Assembly (NCBI RefSeq): GCF_029626175.1
Contig: NZ_JARUBM010000002.1
Coordinates: 620,001-684,000 of the forward strand
From: Micromonospora sp. WMMD1082
GTDB taxonomy: Bacteria; Actinomycetota; Actinomycetes; Mycobacteriales; Micromonosporaceae
Length of the DNA: 64,000 bases
Reading direction: 5' to 3'
Shown here: positions 15,768 through 27,005 of the stretch, in pieces
Layout of the letters: the number at the start of each line of letters is the position of its first letter
Position numbering within the stretch: the stretch's first letter is position 1
The notes under the pieces: generated by a model
What the model was told of the DNA's origin: nothing
Database searches by the model: none
The model's input: only the letters and a program-made list of their open reading frames with translations
Made by a program: the position numbers and the translations under genes

Positions 15768-17282
15768 TCACAGCGCCCGGCGGGAGAGTACGCGCCGGAG
15801 GTCCGCCACGGTGAGTGCCCGGGAAGCCAGCACCGCCACACCGAACATCCCGGCGGCCATCGCCGCCTCGACCGGCCAGGGCAGCCGGACCAGCCAGAGC
15901 AGAGCGATCGTGGCGGCCCCGGCGACGAGGACGCTCGCCATCTCGCGTACGGGCAGCCGGGACGTCATCACCCGGGCGGCCAGCAGGCAGGTCGAGACGC
16001 CGATGACCAGTTCGGTACCCGCCGCGACCGCCGCCGCGCCCGTTGCCCCCCAGCGGGCGCACGCCCAGAACTGGGCCGCGAGGTTGACCACCGCCACCGA
16101 GACGGTCAGCACCGCGATCGGCCGGACCAGGCCGAGCGCCGAGCAGATCGTGGTGCCGACGTAGCCGAGGGCGACGCCGACGAAGGCCACGGCGAGCAGC
16201 ATCAGGGGCGTGACCGCCGGGCCGTAGTCGTCGCCGTAGAGGTACCCGACGAGCGCGGGGGCGAGCGCGATGAGCAGGACCGCCGTGCCGGCACCGATCA
16301 CCACACCGGTACGCGCCGCCAGGCTGAAGATCAGGTTTCGCCGATGGGGGTTCCCGGCCAGGCTGGTCGCCACGATCGGCAGCAGCGGCGCCACCAGCAT
16401 GGCCGGGCCGAGCTGGGCGACGTCCAGGAACTTGTAGGCGGCCGCGTAGTAGCCCACCTCGGCGGCGCCCTGGAGATGGAACAGGATCACCGAGCCGAGC
16501 CGGTAGTAGGCCATCACCGCGAGCGAGCTGATCGCGAGCGGCCAGCTCAGCGCGAAGATCCGACCCGCCTCCGCCCAGGACGGCCGGCCGAGCGGCACCA
16601 GCCGCCGGTTGATCAGCACGCCGATGCCGGTCTGCACCATGACGACACCGACGAAGAACCAGGCGAGCAGGACGACGTCGCCGCCGGTACGGGCGATGAC
16701 GACGACCGCCGTCAACCAGAGGACGCCCTGCACGAGAGCGAGGATGGCCGACACCTCGGGGCGGAAGCGGGCGGTCGCCCCGGCGGTGAGGATGGCTGCC
16801 GCGGACAGCGGTGTGGCGATCGCGATCACGCTGACCACCGCGCTGGACTCGCCGAACCACCCCAAGCCGGCCGCGACGAGCAGGGCGACGGTCGCCGCCA
16901 GCGCCACCGCCGTGCGGATGACCAGGCCGGTGCCGAGGATCCGGCCGGCGGACTCCCTGTCCCGCGCGATCCGCGAACTCACGGTGATCGTGGTGCCCAT
17001 GTCGGCGACCTGTGCCGCCGCCGTGCCGAGGGTGAGCGCGAGGGCGAAGACGCCGTACCCCTCCGGGTTCAGGTAGCGGGCGAGCACGGCGGTGGTCGCC
17101 ATGCCCACGACCATGCCCACCAGCCGCAGCCCGAGGGAGAGGCCGGTCGCCATGCTGAGCCCGCGCGCCGACCGCGATGCCTGCGCCGGGACGGACGCCG
17201 CGCCCGGATCCGCCGGGCCGGTGCCGGCCGGGGTGGCACCCCGGTCCCCCGACTCGGCCGTCGTCGGTCCAGGCGAGGTCAC
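15768..17282 (-). CDS. Polysaccharide flippase, Wzx/MATE-like
   Basis: Membrane protein of 504 residues with about 12-14 hydrophobic helices. It belongs to the polysaccharide-biosynthesis branch of the MOP superfamily (N-terminal LGLRLVGMVVGMATTAVLARYLNPEGYGVFALALT is typical in pattern). It should move lipid-linked repeat units across the membrane. The GTG at 17282 overlaps the stop of the upstream GT4 gene (GTGA). It is the last gene of the long minus-strand operon running from 24325 and converges on the beta-helix gene with a 21-base gap. Confidence 0.88.
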   Translation of the reverse strand: MTSPGPTTAESGDRGATPAGTGPADPGAASVPAQASRSARGLSMATGLSLGLRLVGMVVGMATTAVLARYLNPEGYGVFALALTLGTAAAQVADMGTTITVSSRIARDRESAGRILGTGLVIRTAVALAATVALLVAAGLGWFGESSAVVSVIAIATPLSAAAILTAGATARFRPEVSAILALVQGVLWLTAVVVIARTGGDVVLLAWFFVGVVMVQTGIGVLINRRLVPLGRPSWAEAGRIFALSWPLAISSLAVMAYYRLGSVILFHLQGAAEVGYYAAAYKFLDVAQLGPAMLVAPLLPIVATSLAGNPHRRNLIFSLAARTGVVIGAGTAVLLIALAPALVGYLYGDDYGPAVTPLMLLAVAFVGVALGYVGTTICSALGLVRPIAVLTVSVAVVNLAAQFWACARWGATGAAAVAAGTELVIGVSTCLLAARVMTSRLPVREMASVLVAGAATIALLWLVRLPWPVEAAMAAGMFGVAVLASRALTVADLRRVLSRRAL

Positions 17283-18364
17283 CGGCGGCACTCCCCGAAG
17301 ATCTGTTCGTACGCGTCCAGCCAGGCCTGCCGACCGTGCCGATGCTCGACGTACGCTACGCCGCTGCCCCGCAGCTCCAGCAGCGCCGTCACCGTCCCGA
17401 CCGTCAGGTCCGCCGGATCCGCGATCACGAGACCACCGCAGCGGGGCACCAGCTCGGTGCCGGGGTCGCCGTGGAACGCCACGATCGGCAGCCCACTGGC
17501 GGCGGCTTCGAGGACGCAGGTCGGCGTACCGTCGGTCGCCGCCCCGCAGTAGAGGTAGAGGTCGGCGGCGGCGAGCAGGTCCGGCACGTCCTCCCGGTGA
17601 CCGGTGAAGTGCACATCGGCGTTGCCCGCGCTGAGCCGCTCCAACCGCTCGCGGTCCGGCCCGTCGCCGACGACGACCAGGGCACAGCCGCTGGCCAGTG
17701 CCGCCGCGATCGCCCGGTCGTGGCGCTTGGCACCGTGCAGCCGGGCGGCCAGGATCGCCACCCGGCGATCCTGGAAGTGGCTCGGCAGCAGCTGCTCGCG
17801 CAACGCCGCCCGGGTCGCGGCCGGCGGGGCGGTGTAGCGCCGGGTGTCGATCGCGTTGGGCACCACGACGAGCTTGCTCCCGCCGATCACCGGTACCAGG
17901 TCGTCGGCCACCGCCTCGCTGACGCAGACCACCCGCGCGACGTGCGCGGCGGCGCGCACGTAGCCCGCGAGGAGCAGCCGACCGGCCGGGCCGCCCATCC
18001 ATCGCCCGTGCTCGGTCCAGACCACCGGCGCGCGGCGGGCCAGCGGTGCCGTCAGCGCGATCTGTTCCCGCTTGAACTGCAGGTAGTAGAGCGAGGAGTC
18101 GGCGATCTCCCGGATTCGGTGCCGTTCCAGAGGCACCCGCAGGATTCCGGCGGCCATCGTCCGGCGCGACCACTTCGGCCCGAGCGCGATCTCCCGCCGG
18201 TCGAGGCCGTGTTCCTCCCAGCCCGGGCAGCGGCCGTACAGGATGACGTCGTGGCCGCGCTGCCGCAGCCCCTGCCCGAGCGCGACGGTGTGCGCCTCGG
18301 CACCACCGGCGGTGTCCGAGACGGAGATCACCGTGACGGTCGACGTGGACCCGGCGGTCCTCAC
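17279..18364 (-). CDS. Glycosyltransferase family 4
   Basis: GT-B enzyme of 361 residues. The N-terminal loop DTAGGAEAHTVALGQGL binds near the acceptor. The C-terminal donor site shows VVVGDGPDRERLE and a TDGTPTCVLEAAASGLP segment with the EX7E-type acid. VVVPNAIDTRRY is a standard GT4 motif. The GTG at 18364 overlaps the previous stop (GTGA). Part of a run of five tightly coupled glycosyltransferase genes. Sugar unknown. Confidence 0.9.
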   Translation of the reverse strand: MRTAGSTSTVTVISVSDTAGGAEAHTVALGQGLRQRGHDVILYGRCPGWEEHGLDRREIALGPKWSRRTMAAGILRVPLERHRIREIADSSLYYLQFKREQIALTAPLARRAPVVWTEHGRWMGGPAGRLLLAGYVRAAAHVARVVCVSEAVADDLVPVIGGSKLVVVPNAIDTRRYTAPPAATRAALREQLLPSHFQDRRVAILAARLHGAKRHDRAIAAALASGCALVVVGDGPDRERLERLSAGNADVHFTGHREDVPDLLAAADLYLYCGAATDGTPTCVLEAAASGLPIVAFHGDPGTELVPRCGGLVIADPADLTVGTVTALLELRGSGVAYVEHRHGRQAWLDAYEQIFGECRR

Positions 18365-19434
18365 TGCCGGCTCCTGGTCCGGCTCTGCTGGGCGACGGTG
18401 TACTCGTGCCGGAAGCGGTCGGCGGCGCCGGCGGCGTCGAGCGGCCTCGCACCGGTGTCGTACGCGGTCACGACGGCGTCGCGGACCGCCGGGATGCTGG
18501 TGTCCCGAGCCACCGCGGTGGCCAGCTCGCCCAGCCCGCCGCACGGCACCACCGCGGTCGGCACGCCCAGCCGGGCCGCCACCGCGACGACCCCGGACTG
18601 GCTGGCGATCTCATACGGCGCGACGACGACGTCGGCGGCGGCGACCAGCGCGGTGAACTCGTCGACGTCCAGGTAGCGGTAGGCGGTCGCCACCGCCGCG
18701 CCGGTCGCCGCGATCAGCGCGTCCACCCGCCGGCCCGGTCCGAGGTCCTCGCCGACCACCGCGCCCCGCCAGCCGGTCAGCTCCGCCAGCACCCGGACGA
18801 ACAGCTCCGGGTTCTTGTCGTCGCGGACCTGGCCGGGCAGCAGGGCGAGCGGTGCCCCGTCCGGCGCCAGCTCGGCACGCCAGCGCTCGACGAGGGCCGG
18901 GTCGGCCGGTGGGGTCCACTGCACGAGGGGAACCCGGGCGACGTTGGCCACCCCGCGGTCGAGCAGCCGTCGCCGGTCGGCCTCGGAGTAGACGAGAACC
19001 CGGTCGGCGTCGCCGAGCGCGCTGCGCAGCGCCCGGCCGCCGCCGGGGGCGTGGGACCGGACGAACGTGTTGTGCGGGCTGGCCACGATGGTCGCCTTGC
19101 GGCGCCGCGCCACCGACAGCAGTTCCGGGGTCAGCGCGAACATGCCCTGCACGTGCACGACGTCCGCCGCGTCGATCGCCCGGTACAGGTGCGGCAGCGT
19201 CCGGAGGAGGTACCGCGCCGACGTCCCCGCCTGCCTGACCAGCCGGTGGGGCGACGCGCGATACCAGGTGACGCAGTGGCACAGGGGCACCGAGGCCGGC
19301 GCCGCGTCGCAGTCGTCAGCGGTGTGCACCACCACGTCCGCACCGAGCCCCACCAGGCCGGCGGCCAGCTCGACGGTGTGGTTGAAGACGCCACCCCGGC
19401 CGCCCGACTCGATCAGGTGCACCCGCCGGATCAC
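18361..19434 (-). CDS. Glycosyltransferase family 4 (divergent)
   Basis: 357-residue GT-B protein. It opens with IRRVHLIESGGRGGVFNHTVELAAGL, the glycine-rich acceptor loop of GT4, and has ASPHNTFVRSHAP and a late ASQSGVVAVAARLGVPTAV donor segment. The usual EX7E glutamate pair is less clear than in its neighbours, so its class is less sure. Its GTG start overlaps the stop of the upstream gene (GTGA), and its own stop overlaps the next start, so translation of the three genes is coupled. Confidence 0.82.
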   Translation of the reverse strand: MIRRVHLIESGGRGGVFNHTVELAAGLVGLGADVVVHTADDCDAAPASVPLCHCVTWYRASPHRLVRQAGTSARYLLRTLPHLYRAIDAADVVHVQGMFALTPELLSVARRRKATIVASPHNTFVRSHAPGGGRALRSALGDADRVLVYSEADRRRLLDRGVANVARVPLVQWTPPADPALVERWRAELAPDGAPLALLPGQVRDDKNPELFVRVLAELTGWRGAVVGEDLGPGRRVDALIAATGAAVATAYRYLDVDEFTALVAAADVVVAPYEIASQSGVVAVAARLGVPTAVVPCGGLGELATAVARDTSIPAVRDAVVTAYDTGARPLDAAGAADRFRHEYTVAQQSRTRSRQ

Positions 19435-20585
19435 GACACGACCCTCCGGCTGGCGAGGTCCGCCACGGCGTCGACCATCCCGCCCAGGGTCCGGGACCAG
19501 CCGAGCGCCGCGCAGCCCCGCCATCCGGCGTGCTCCCGCTCGTGCCGGGCCGGGACGTTCCGCAGCGCGTCGACGACCGCCGCCGCGAAGGACGGCGGCT
19601 CGGCACCGACCCGATGGGCCCCGGCGTCGCGTACGGCGTCCGGCAGGCCCGACGCGGCGAACGGACTCATCACGACGGTCCGCGCCCGCGACAGCGACTC
19701 GGTCAGTTTCAGCTGCGAGCCGCCGCCGGTGGTGGCCGGGGCGACGGTCACCGCGGCGGCGGCGTACGCCTCCGACACGTCGTCGAGCGTGCCGAGGACG
19801 GTGACCCCGGCAACCGTGGCGAACTCCGGGGCCAGTGCCTCGCTACGCCGGCCGGCGATCACCAGCCGGGCCTCGGGGGACTCGGCGCGCACCAGCGGCC
19901 ACACGTCGCGGATCAACGCACGCAGCGCCCGCACGTTCGGCTCGTAGTCGTACGACGCCAGCGCGAGGACGTAACCATCCGGTGGCGACGGACGGTACGG
20001 CCAGCGGTCTACGCCATTCGGGGCGAGCACGACGGCGTCGCTCCATTCGCGCAGCACGGTCTGGTCCGGCCGGGAGAGCGCGACGCAGAAGGCGGCGCGG
20101 GCGGCCACCCGGGGCTCCCAGAAGCCGGCCTTGGCCGCCTCGGCACCGCGGGCCATCCGTTGCCACCCCCGGGTCGAGGCCGTCAGGGTTCGCAGGCGGT
20201 GACGCTCGACGTTGGCGAACTCGACGACGTTCGGCACCCGCCGGGTCGCCGGCGGCGCCCACGCCGCCAGGTAGGAGTGGGACCAGTACACCGCGTCGGG
20301 CCGGAACCGCGCGCAGAGCGCGTCGAGGGAGTCGGCGACCGGCGCCAGGTAGTGCCCGCCGAGGTGCGGCCGGCCGGAGATCCGGGTACGCAGCGCCGAC
20401 GGTGCCGACCAGGGCAGCGGGTGCGTCTGCACCGGCGGGTCCGGTTCCCGCCGGCCGTGGTCGGGGAAGGCGACCAGCAACTCGCCCTGCCGGCCCAGCG
20501 CCTCGGCCACCCGGGCGGTACGGATCCGCCCGCCGTGCTGCGCCGGCCAGGGCGGCTCGACGCTGACCACCAGCACCCGGCTCAT
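19431..20585 (-). CDS. Glycosyltransferase family 4
   Basis: 384-residue GT-B protein. N-terminal VEPPWPAQHGGRIRTARVAEAL is the acceptor-side glycine loop, LAPNGVDRWPY the linker motif, and LVIAGRRSEALAPEF plus PATTGGGSQLKLTESLSRARTVVMS the donor site. It resembles the sugar transferases whose donor loop has GGGxxLKxxE. It lies 12 bases after the upstream glycosyltransferase stop. Probably adds one residue of the exopolysaccharide repeat. Confidence 0.88.
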   Translation of the reverse strand: MSRVLVVSVEPPWPAQHGGRIRTARVAEALGRQGELLVAFPDHGRREPDPPVQTHPLPWSAPSALRTRISGRPHLGGHYLAPVADSLDALCARFRPDAVYWSHSYLAAWAPPATRRVPNVVEFANVERHRLRTLTASTRGWQRMARGAEAAKAGFWEPRVAARAAFCVALSRPDQTVLREWSDAVVLAPNGVDRWPYRPSPPDGYVLALASYDYEPNVRALRALIRDVWPLVRAESPEARLVIAGRRSEALAPEFATVAGVTVLGTLDDVSEAYAAAAVTVAPATTGGGSQLKLTESLSRARTVVMSPFAASGLPDAVRDAGAHRVGAEPPSFAAAVVDALRNVPARHEREHAGWRGCAALGWSRTLGGMVDAVADLASRRVVS

Positions 20586-20597
20586 GCCGGCGCTCCG

Positions 20598-21812
20598 CTA
20601 TCGTGCACCGGCCAGCTCGCCCTTCAGCAGCGACCGCAGCGCCGCGCCACGGCCCTCCCACCCGTGTGCCGCCGCACTCGCCATCCGGTCGGCCAGCACC
20701 GTGTCGGTGACCGGCTCGACCAGTTCCACCAGGCGGGCCGCGAAGCCGTCGCCCCCGGCCACCGTCACGTGCGGGTTGGCGCGGGCCAGTTCGGTCACCG
20801 AGGGCAGCCCGGTGCTCAGCACCGCCAGTCCTGAGGAGAGGTACTCGAAGCACTTCAGCGGGCTGACGCCCCGGGTGTAGTCGTTGATCGCGTACGGGAT
20901 GAGCCCCACCGCGCAGCTGCCGGCGGCCTCGGCCAGCTGGGCGGGTGTGAGGACGCCGAGGTGTCGGGCGCCCAGTTCCGCCAGTCGCCGCAGTTCCGCG
21001 TCGAAGCTGCCCCCACCGGCGGCGAGCGGACCGGCCAGCAGCAGCTCACCCCGCCCGCGCAGGGCGATGGCGACCGATTCGAGGAGCCGCAGGTCGAGCT
21101 TGTGGACGGTGAGATTCCCGGAGAAGAGGACGGCGGGGCGGCGCTCGGCCGCCGGCCTGCTCGCCGCCGTGAAGACCGACACGTCCGCGACGTTCGGCAG
21201 CAACTCGATCCGGGGGAAGCCGGCGGCGGCGAGGTGCTCGTGGACGGCCCGGCTGGTGGCGATGGCCACGGCGGTGCGCCTCGACAGGGCGCGCTCACCC
21301 CGACCGACGGCGACCCCGTCGACGCCGGGGAAGGTCGCCAGCAGGTCCACGCAGTGGTAGACGACGACGTCCGCAGCGGACTCCAGGCCGTATGTCACCG
21401 GGGTGAATGTCCAGAGCACCCGCGGTCGTGGACTGGCCAGCCAGTGGCTGGTGGCCCGGCGCAGCAGTGCCCGGTTGAGCGGACGTGTCGGCGTCCGGTG
21501 CACCGGCAGCACGAGCGGGGACACGATCCGCGCCCCGGCCGGCCGGGGTCGGTGCGTCGGAGTCTCGGCCCGGTCGCCGAACGCCCGGCGTACCCGCGCG
21601 GCCACGCGGACGATGTCGTCCCGCCGGAGCTTGGGTCGGCGCAGGCCCAGCGACTCGACGAACGTCACGTTCGTGGTACGGGCGAGTTCCCGCGCGACAT
21701 AGTGCTGGTTCGTCGCGATCGGGGAGTCCCACTCGGCCGTCCCCAGCATCAGCACGTTCGCCACCGGAACGTCGCTGAGTGGGGCATGCTCCGGCACCGA
21801 GGCCGCCACCAT
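20598..21812 (-). CDS. Glycosyltransferase (GT1/GT4-like, exopolysaccharide)
   Basis: 404-residue GT-B-fold protein. Features are ATNQHYVARELAR in the N-terminal domain, VVVYHCVDLLATFPGVD in mid-protein, LLPNVADVSVF, LFSGNLTVHKLDLRLLESVA, and the donor segment GVSPLKCFEYLSSGLAVLSTGLP. The SPLK-FEYL motif is found in glycosyltransferases of capsule and spore-polysaccharide loci. A GGAGATGA-like site precedes the ATG. The 105-base gap to the next upstream gene could hold a promoter. Confidence 0.86.
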   Translation of the reverse strand: MVAASVPEHAPLSDVPVANVLMLGTAEWDSPIATNQHYVARELARTTNVTFVESLGLRRPKLRRDDIVRVAARVRRAFGDRAETPTHRPRPAGARIVSPLVLPVHRTPTRPLNRALLRRATSHWLASPRPRVLWTFTPVTYGLESAADVVVYHCVDLLATFPGVDGVAVGRGERALSRRTAVAIATSRAVHEHLAAAGFPRIELLPNVADVSVFTAASRPAAERRPAVLFSGNLTVHKLDLRLLESVAIALRGRGELLLAGPLAAGGGSFDAELRRLAELGARHLGVLTPAQLAEAAGSCAVGLIPYAINDYTRGVSPLKCFEYLSSGLAVLSTGLPSVTELARANPHVTVAGGDGFAARLVELVEPVTDTVLADRMASAAAHGWEGRGAALRSLLKGELAGAR

Positions 21813-21917
21813 AAGTCATCTCCAGCTCGCCGTGCGCTGCCCGGCGCAAGGGTAAGGGAGGCGGCGGCCGAAACCAACACCCGGTCGTCGGCACCGGCCC
21901 GGAGCCGCCCGCATCGG

Positions 21918-23039
21918 CTACGCCTCGTCGGTCAACCAGGCGACGATGTTCGCCTGGAAGGCCTCCGAAGTGAACCGTTGGGCGTTGGTCATCGGCGCCG
22001 ATCCCGACAGCTGCGCCGCCCGCCGGACGGGCGCCACGTACGCGGCCGGGTCGGTGGCGTTCAGCAGGAGGCCGGTCTCCTCCGGCAGCACGGTCTCCAG
22101 CAGCCCACCGCGGGCCCAGCCGACGACCGGTGTGCCGCAGGCCTGCGCCTCCACGGGGATCATGCCGAAGTCCTCGAGCGCCGGGTAGAGCAGCGCCAGC
22201 GCGCCCCAGTACAGCTCGCGCAGCCGTTCCCGCGACGGCCGGAACTCGAACTCGACCGGCACGTCGACGCGGGCGGCGAGCCGGCGCAGGTTCGTCTCCT
22301 CCGGCCCACCACCGGCGATCACCAGCGGCAGGCCGGCCGCCGCCGCGATCTCGATCATCAGGTCGAAGTTCTTGTACGGGATCCAGCGGCCGACGCCCAG
22401 CAGATAGCGGCGGTCCTGGTCGCGTACCTGCGGCGGGGCCGCCCCGAAGTAGTCCACCGCCACCGGCGGGTGGATCACCCGGGCGTCGCGGCCCCAGAAG
22501 CGGCGGATCCGCCCCCGCACCTCCCGGGAGTTCGCCGCGTAGCTGTGCACGTGCCGGCCCAGCCGGCGGTCACCGGCCCGAAGCACGGCGCGCATCGGCG
22601 CGAGCACGGCGTTGCCACCCCGCTGGTCCAGATCCGGACTCCACACGTAGCGGGCGGGCGAGTGCACGTAGCTCAGGTGCCGGGTCCGGTCCGGATCGCC
22701 GATCTTGACGGTGTGCGCGAAGGCGTGACTCGACGAGATGACCACGTCGTACGTCCGACGGGTCAGCGTCCGCCAGGTCAGCGGCATGACCGGAAGCGCG
22801 AGGGCCTTGCTCCGCCGCAGCGGGGTCCTCGCCAGCCAGGACTCCTTGATGTCCCGGCCCACCGTGGCGTCGTCGTCCTTCCAGAGGACGAACCGGTCCG
22901 CGTGCGGCACGACGTCGGCCATGCTCAGGAAGACCTGCTCGGAACCGCCGGTCGCGCCGAACCACTCGTGGATCAGGGCGACCGTGCGGCCGGCGAGCGG
23001 CCGGGTCGTGGCGTCCGATGTGGACGAGACGAGGCTCAT
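21918..23039 (-). CDS. Glycosyltransferase family 4 (mannosyltransferase-like)
   Basis: 373-residue GT-B protein with IHEWFGATGGSEQVFLSM at the N-terminus, YVHSPARYVWSP in mid-domain and the strong C-terminal donor motif EDFGMIPVEAQACGTPVVGWARGGLLETV (EX7E). This pattern is close to WbdC/WbaZ-like mannosyltransferases that start or extend O-antigen chains. The linkage is not proven. The ATG overlaps the stop of the upstream kinase-like gene by one base (TGATG), tying expression of the two together. Confidence 0.9.
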   Translation of the reverse strand: MSLVSSTSDATTRPLAGRTVALIHEWFGATGGSEQVFLSMADVVPHADRFVLWKDDDATVGRDIKESWLARTPLRRSKALALPVMPLTWRTLTRRTYDVVISSSHAFAHTVKIGDPDRTRHLSYVHSPARYVWSPDLDQRGGNAVLAPMRAVLRAGDRRLGRHVHSYAANSREVRGRIRRFWGRDARVIHPPVAVDYFGAAPPQVRDQDRRYLLGVGRWIPYKNFDLMIEIAAAAGLPLVIAGGGPEETNLRRLAARVDVPVEFEFRPSRERLRELYWGALALLYPALEDFGMIPVEAQACGTPVVGWARGGLLETVLPEETGLLLNATDPAAYVAPVRRAAQLSGSAPMTNAQRFTSEAFQANIVAWLTDEA

Positions 23040-24325
23040 CAGAAGACGACGACGTCGCGGACGTAGCTGGCGAAGCGGCGCAGCTGGTACGCCTCGGGCA
23101 CGGGCGAGGTCATCCGAATCACGACCTGGCGGTCCACCAGCCCAGCCTCGCCGCTGCGGAAGTAGGCGACCACGACCAGGCCGTGCCGCTTCACGCCGTC
23201 GACCTCGATGATCTGCTCCGCGTAGCTGGCGTACTCGCCGCTGCGGATCCACTGCGCGCCCCACGCCTCCTCGACCGCGCGCATGGCGTTCTGCCACTGC
23301 TCGTTGCACGGATCGGGGCAGTCCCGCACGATGAACTCACCGCCGGCCATCTCGTTGCCCGTCGCCGAGTTGCCACAGTTGTGCCGGACGTACCCGTCGG
23401 CCTGCGCGGCCGGCGTGCACTTCCAGCCCGCGGGGAGCTTGACCGGGAAGCCGACCCCCTCAAGATCGGTCAGCGTCTGCACCTGGTCCCGCTCGGTGAA
23501 CCTCGGCCACTGGGTCGGCCACGCGCCGGGCGTCGGCGGCTCGATCCCGGGTGACTGGGGCGGCGCCGTCGGCAGTGCCGGCGGCGCCACAGTGCTGGGA
23601 GCCGACGCCACCGGCGCGGCGGGGTCGTCGTCCGAGCCCGACAGGAGGGCCACCGCGCCGACCCCCACGAGCACCACCAGGACCAGTGCGGCGGCCCCGA
23701 TCCAGATCCACGTCCCGATCCGCCGCCGGGGTGGCTCGGATGGCGCGATCCGGCGGACGGGCGAGGCGAACGGGTCGCGGAGCACGACGTCGTCCGGCGC
23801 GGTGGCGGGGACCGGGGAGTACGGGGCGAGCGCGGTGTCCGGCGTCGCGGGCGAGGCCGGAGCGCCCGAGATCGGGTGCGGGGCCGGCTGGCCGGGGATC
23901 GGGCTCGCCACCGCCGAGGGCAGCTGCGGCGGGCCGGAGGTCGGCTCGGGCGCCCCGGACACGGGCCGCGGCGGGCCGGAGACCGGCGGGGCCGAGGCCG
24001 GCGACGCGGATGTCGGCACCGGCGAGTACTCGACGCCGAGGGCCCGGAACAGCTTCTCCGCACCCGGTCCGGCCTCGGCCGGGTAGGCCACCCAGGGCGC
24101 GGCGACCGAGAAGTCGGCGTACGTGTAGGGCATCGCGTCCGCGGCCTGCGCCAGCGCGTTCGCGGTCCCGGCGAAGGCGTCGCGCCAGCCCGGAGCATCG
24201 GCCACAGTGGCGTCGAGCACGGCCACCGTGACGAAGCGGCCCTGCCCGTCGACGGCCGCCCACGCCTTGCCGACCGGCGAACCGCCGAGCAGGTGCGTGT
24301 ACCGGTAGGGGCCCTCCGGCTGCAT
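23039..24325 (-). CDS. Membrane protein with degenerate kinase N-lobe and secreted cysteine-containing domain
   Basis: 428 residues in three parts. Residues 7-60 resemble the N-lobe of bacterial Ser/Thr kinases (YRYTHLLGGSPVGKAWAAVD), but the ATP-anchoring Lys of the V-A-x-K strand is Leu37 and no catalytic loop follows. Residues 105-200 are Pro/Ser/Gly-rich. A single transmembrane helix lies at about 205-230. Outside is a domain of about 140 residues with CTPAAQADGYVRHNC and RDCPDPC, four cysteines that could pair. ATG at 24325 has GGGAG 7 bases before it; a TTG two codons upstream is less likely. As first gene of the exopolysaccharide operon it may sense or adjust polymer export. Function is not known. 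Confidence 0.7.
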   Translation of the reverse strand: MQPEGPYRYTHLLGGSPVGKAWAAVDGQGRFVTVAVLDATVADAPGWRDAFAGTANALAQAADAMPYTYADFSVAAPWVAYPAEAGPGAEKLFRALGVEYSPVPTSASPASAPPVSGPPRPVSGAPEPTSGPPQLPSAVASPIPGQPAPHPISGAPASPATPDTALAPYSPVPATAPDDVVLRDPFASPVRRIAPSEPPRRRIGTWIWIGAAALVLVVLVGVGAVALLSGSDDDPAAPVASAPSTVAPPALPTAPPQSPGIEPPTPGAWPTQWPRFTERDQVQTLTDLEGVGFPVKLPAGWKCTPAAQADGYVRHNCGNSATGNEMAGGEFIVRDCPDPCNEQWQNAMRAVEEAWGAQWIRSGEYASYAEQIIEVDGVKRHGLVVVAYFRSGEAGLVDRQVVIRMTSPVPEAYQLRRFASYVRDVVVF

Positions 24326-24443
24326 TGGCAACTCCCTTGCTCGACCGCCGTGCGGATCCTACCGATCCGCCGCTCGCCACCTTGTCCACCGGTGGCCGCA
24401 CTTCCGGAGATCACCGCGAAGCCGCAGCTGAAGGGCGGACCGC

Positions 24444-24473
24444 TTGCCTCGTGAAAGTCTTCATGCATAGAGT
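24444..24473 (+). promoter_or_regulatory. hut operon promoter with RpiR-type operator
   Basis: TTGCCT (24444-24449) and TAGAGT (24468-24473) are spaced 18 bp and would start transcription at about 24480, the A of the regulator's ATG. Between them lies a palindrome TGAAAGTCTTCA (24452-24463), i.e. TGAA-N4-TTCA, which fits the operator style of MurR/RpiR regulators. Autoregulation of the whole hut operon follows as inference. Confidence 0.6.
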
Positions 24474-24479
24474 CGCTGA

Positions 24480-25328
24480 ATGAATGACGGAGCTGCCATG
24501 GCGCCGACCGAGCGGGTCGTCGGCCTGTTCGACGGGGTTCGGCTCACTCCGACGCAGCGGCGCATCGCGCACTGCCTGGTGCAGCACGCTCCGGCGATCG
24601 GCTACCTCTCCGCCGCCGAGGTCGCCGAGCTGGCCGGGGTCAGCCAGCCGTCGGTCACCCGGTTCGCGGTGGCACTGGGCCACGACGGCTATCCCGCGCT
24701 GCGCCGCCGGCTGCGCGAGCTGACCGCCGCCGCGCCCGGGCCGGCCACCGCCGGCAACGAACTCCAGCAGGCGGTACGCGCCGAGATGGGCAACCTGGAC
24801 CGGCTGGCCGCACAGCTCACCGACCGGGAGCGGGTCGCCACCACCGGGCGGCTGCTGGCCGCCAGCCGGCCGCTGCCGGTGCTCGGCCTGCGGGCCGCCG
24901 CGCCGCTGGCCGCGTACTTCGCCTACTTCGCCGCCAAGGTGCACCCGGACGTGCGGGTGCTCGACGACGGAGGCAGCCTGCTCGTCGACCGTCTGGAGCA
25001 GGCGACCGAGGCTGGGGCACGGGCTCTGCTGGCGTTCGTGCTGCCGCGCTATCCCCGGGAGACCCTGGAGGCGCTGCGCCAGGCCCGCGACGCCGGGCTG
25101 ACCGTGGTGGCGATCACCGACTCGCCGGTCAGCCCGGCGGCCGAGCACGCCGACGTGCTGCTGCCCGCCGCGATCGGCGCACAGCTCGTGTTCGACCTGC
25201 ACACCGCCCCGATGACCCTGGCCATGGTGCTGCTCCAGGCGATCTGCGACGCCGCACCGGCCGAGACCCAGCGCAGGCTGGAGGCGTTCGAAGCCTCGGC
25301 CGCCCGTCGTCAGTTGTTCCTCGGTTAG
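24480..25328 (+). CDS. MurR/RpiR family regulator of histidine utilisation
   Basis: 282-residue transcription factor. The N-terminal helix-turn-helix RpiR domain (about 10-85) has [29 protein letters not shown]. The C-terminal SIS domain (about 115-265) has [17 protein letters not shown] and a [17 protein letters not shown] loop that in relatives binds a phosphosugar. ATG at 24480 matches the predicted leaderless start. ATG at 24498, with GGAG 5 bases before it, is the alternative. It is the first gene of the hut operon, 13 bases before hutU, so it most likely controls this pathway. The ligand is probably a pathway intermediate rather than a sugar, but this is inference. Confidence 0.88.
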   Translation: MNDGAAMAPTERVVGLFDGVRLTPTQRRIAHCLVQHAPAIGYLSAAEVAELAGVSQPSVTRFAVALGHDGYPALRRRLRELTAAAPGPATAGNELQQAVRAEMGNLDRLAAQLTDRERVATTGRLLAASRPLPVLGLRAAAPLAAYFAYFAAKVHPDVRVLDDGGSLLVDRLEQATEAGARALLAFVLPRYPRETLEALRQARDAGLTVVAITDSPVSPAAEHADVLLPAAIGAQLVFDLHTAPMTLAMVLLQAICDAAPAETQRRLEAFEASAARRQLFLG

Positions 25329-25341
25329 GAGGAGGTCCCAG

Positions 25342-27003
<1,662 letters not shown>

Positions 27004-27005
27004 TC

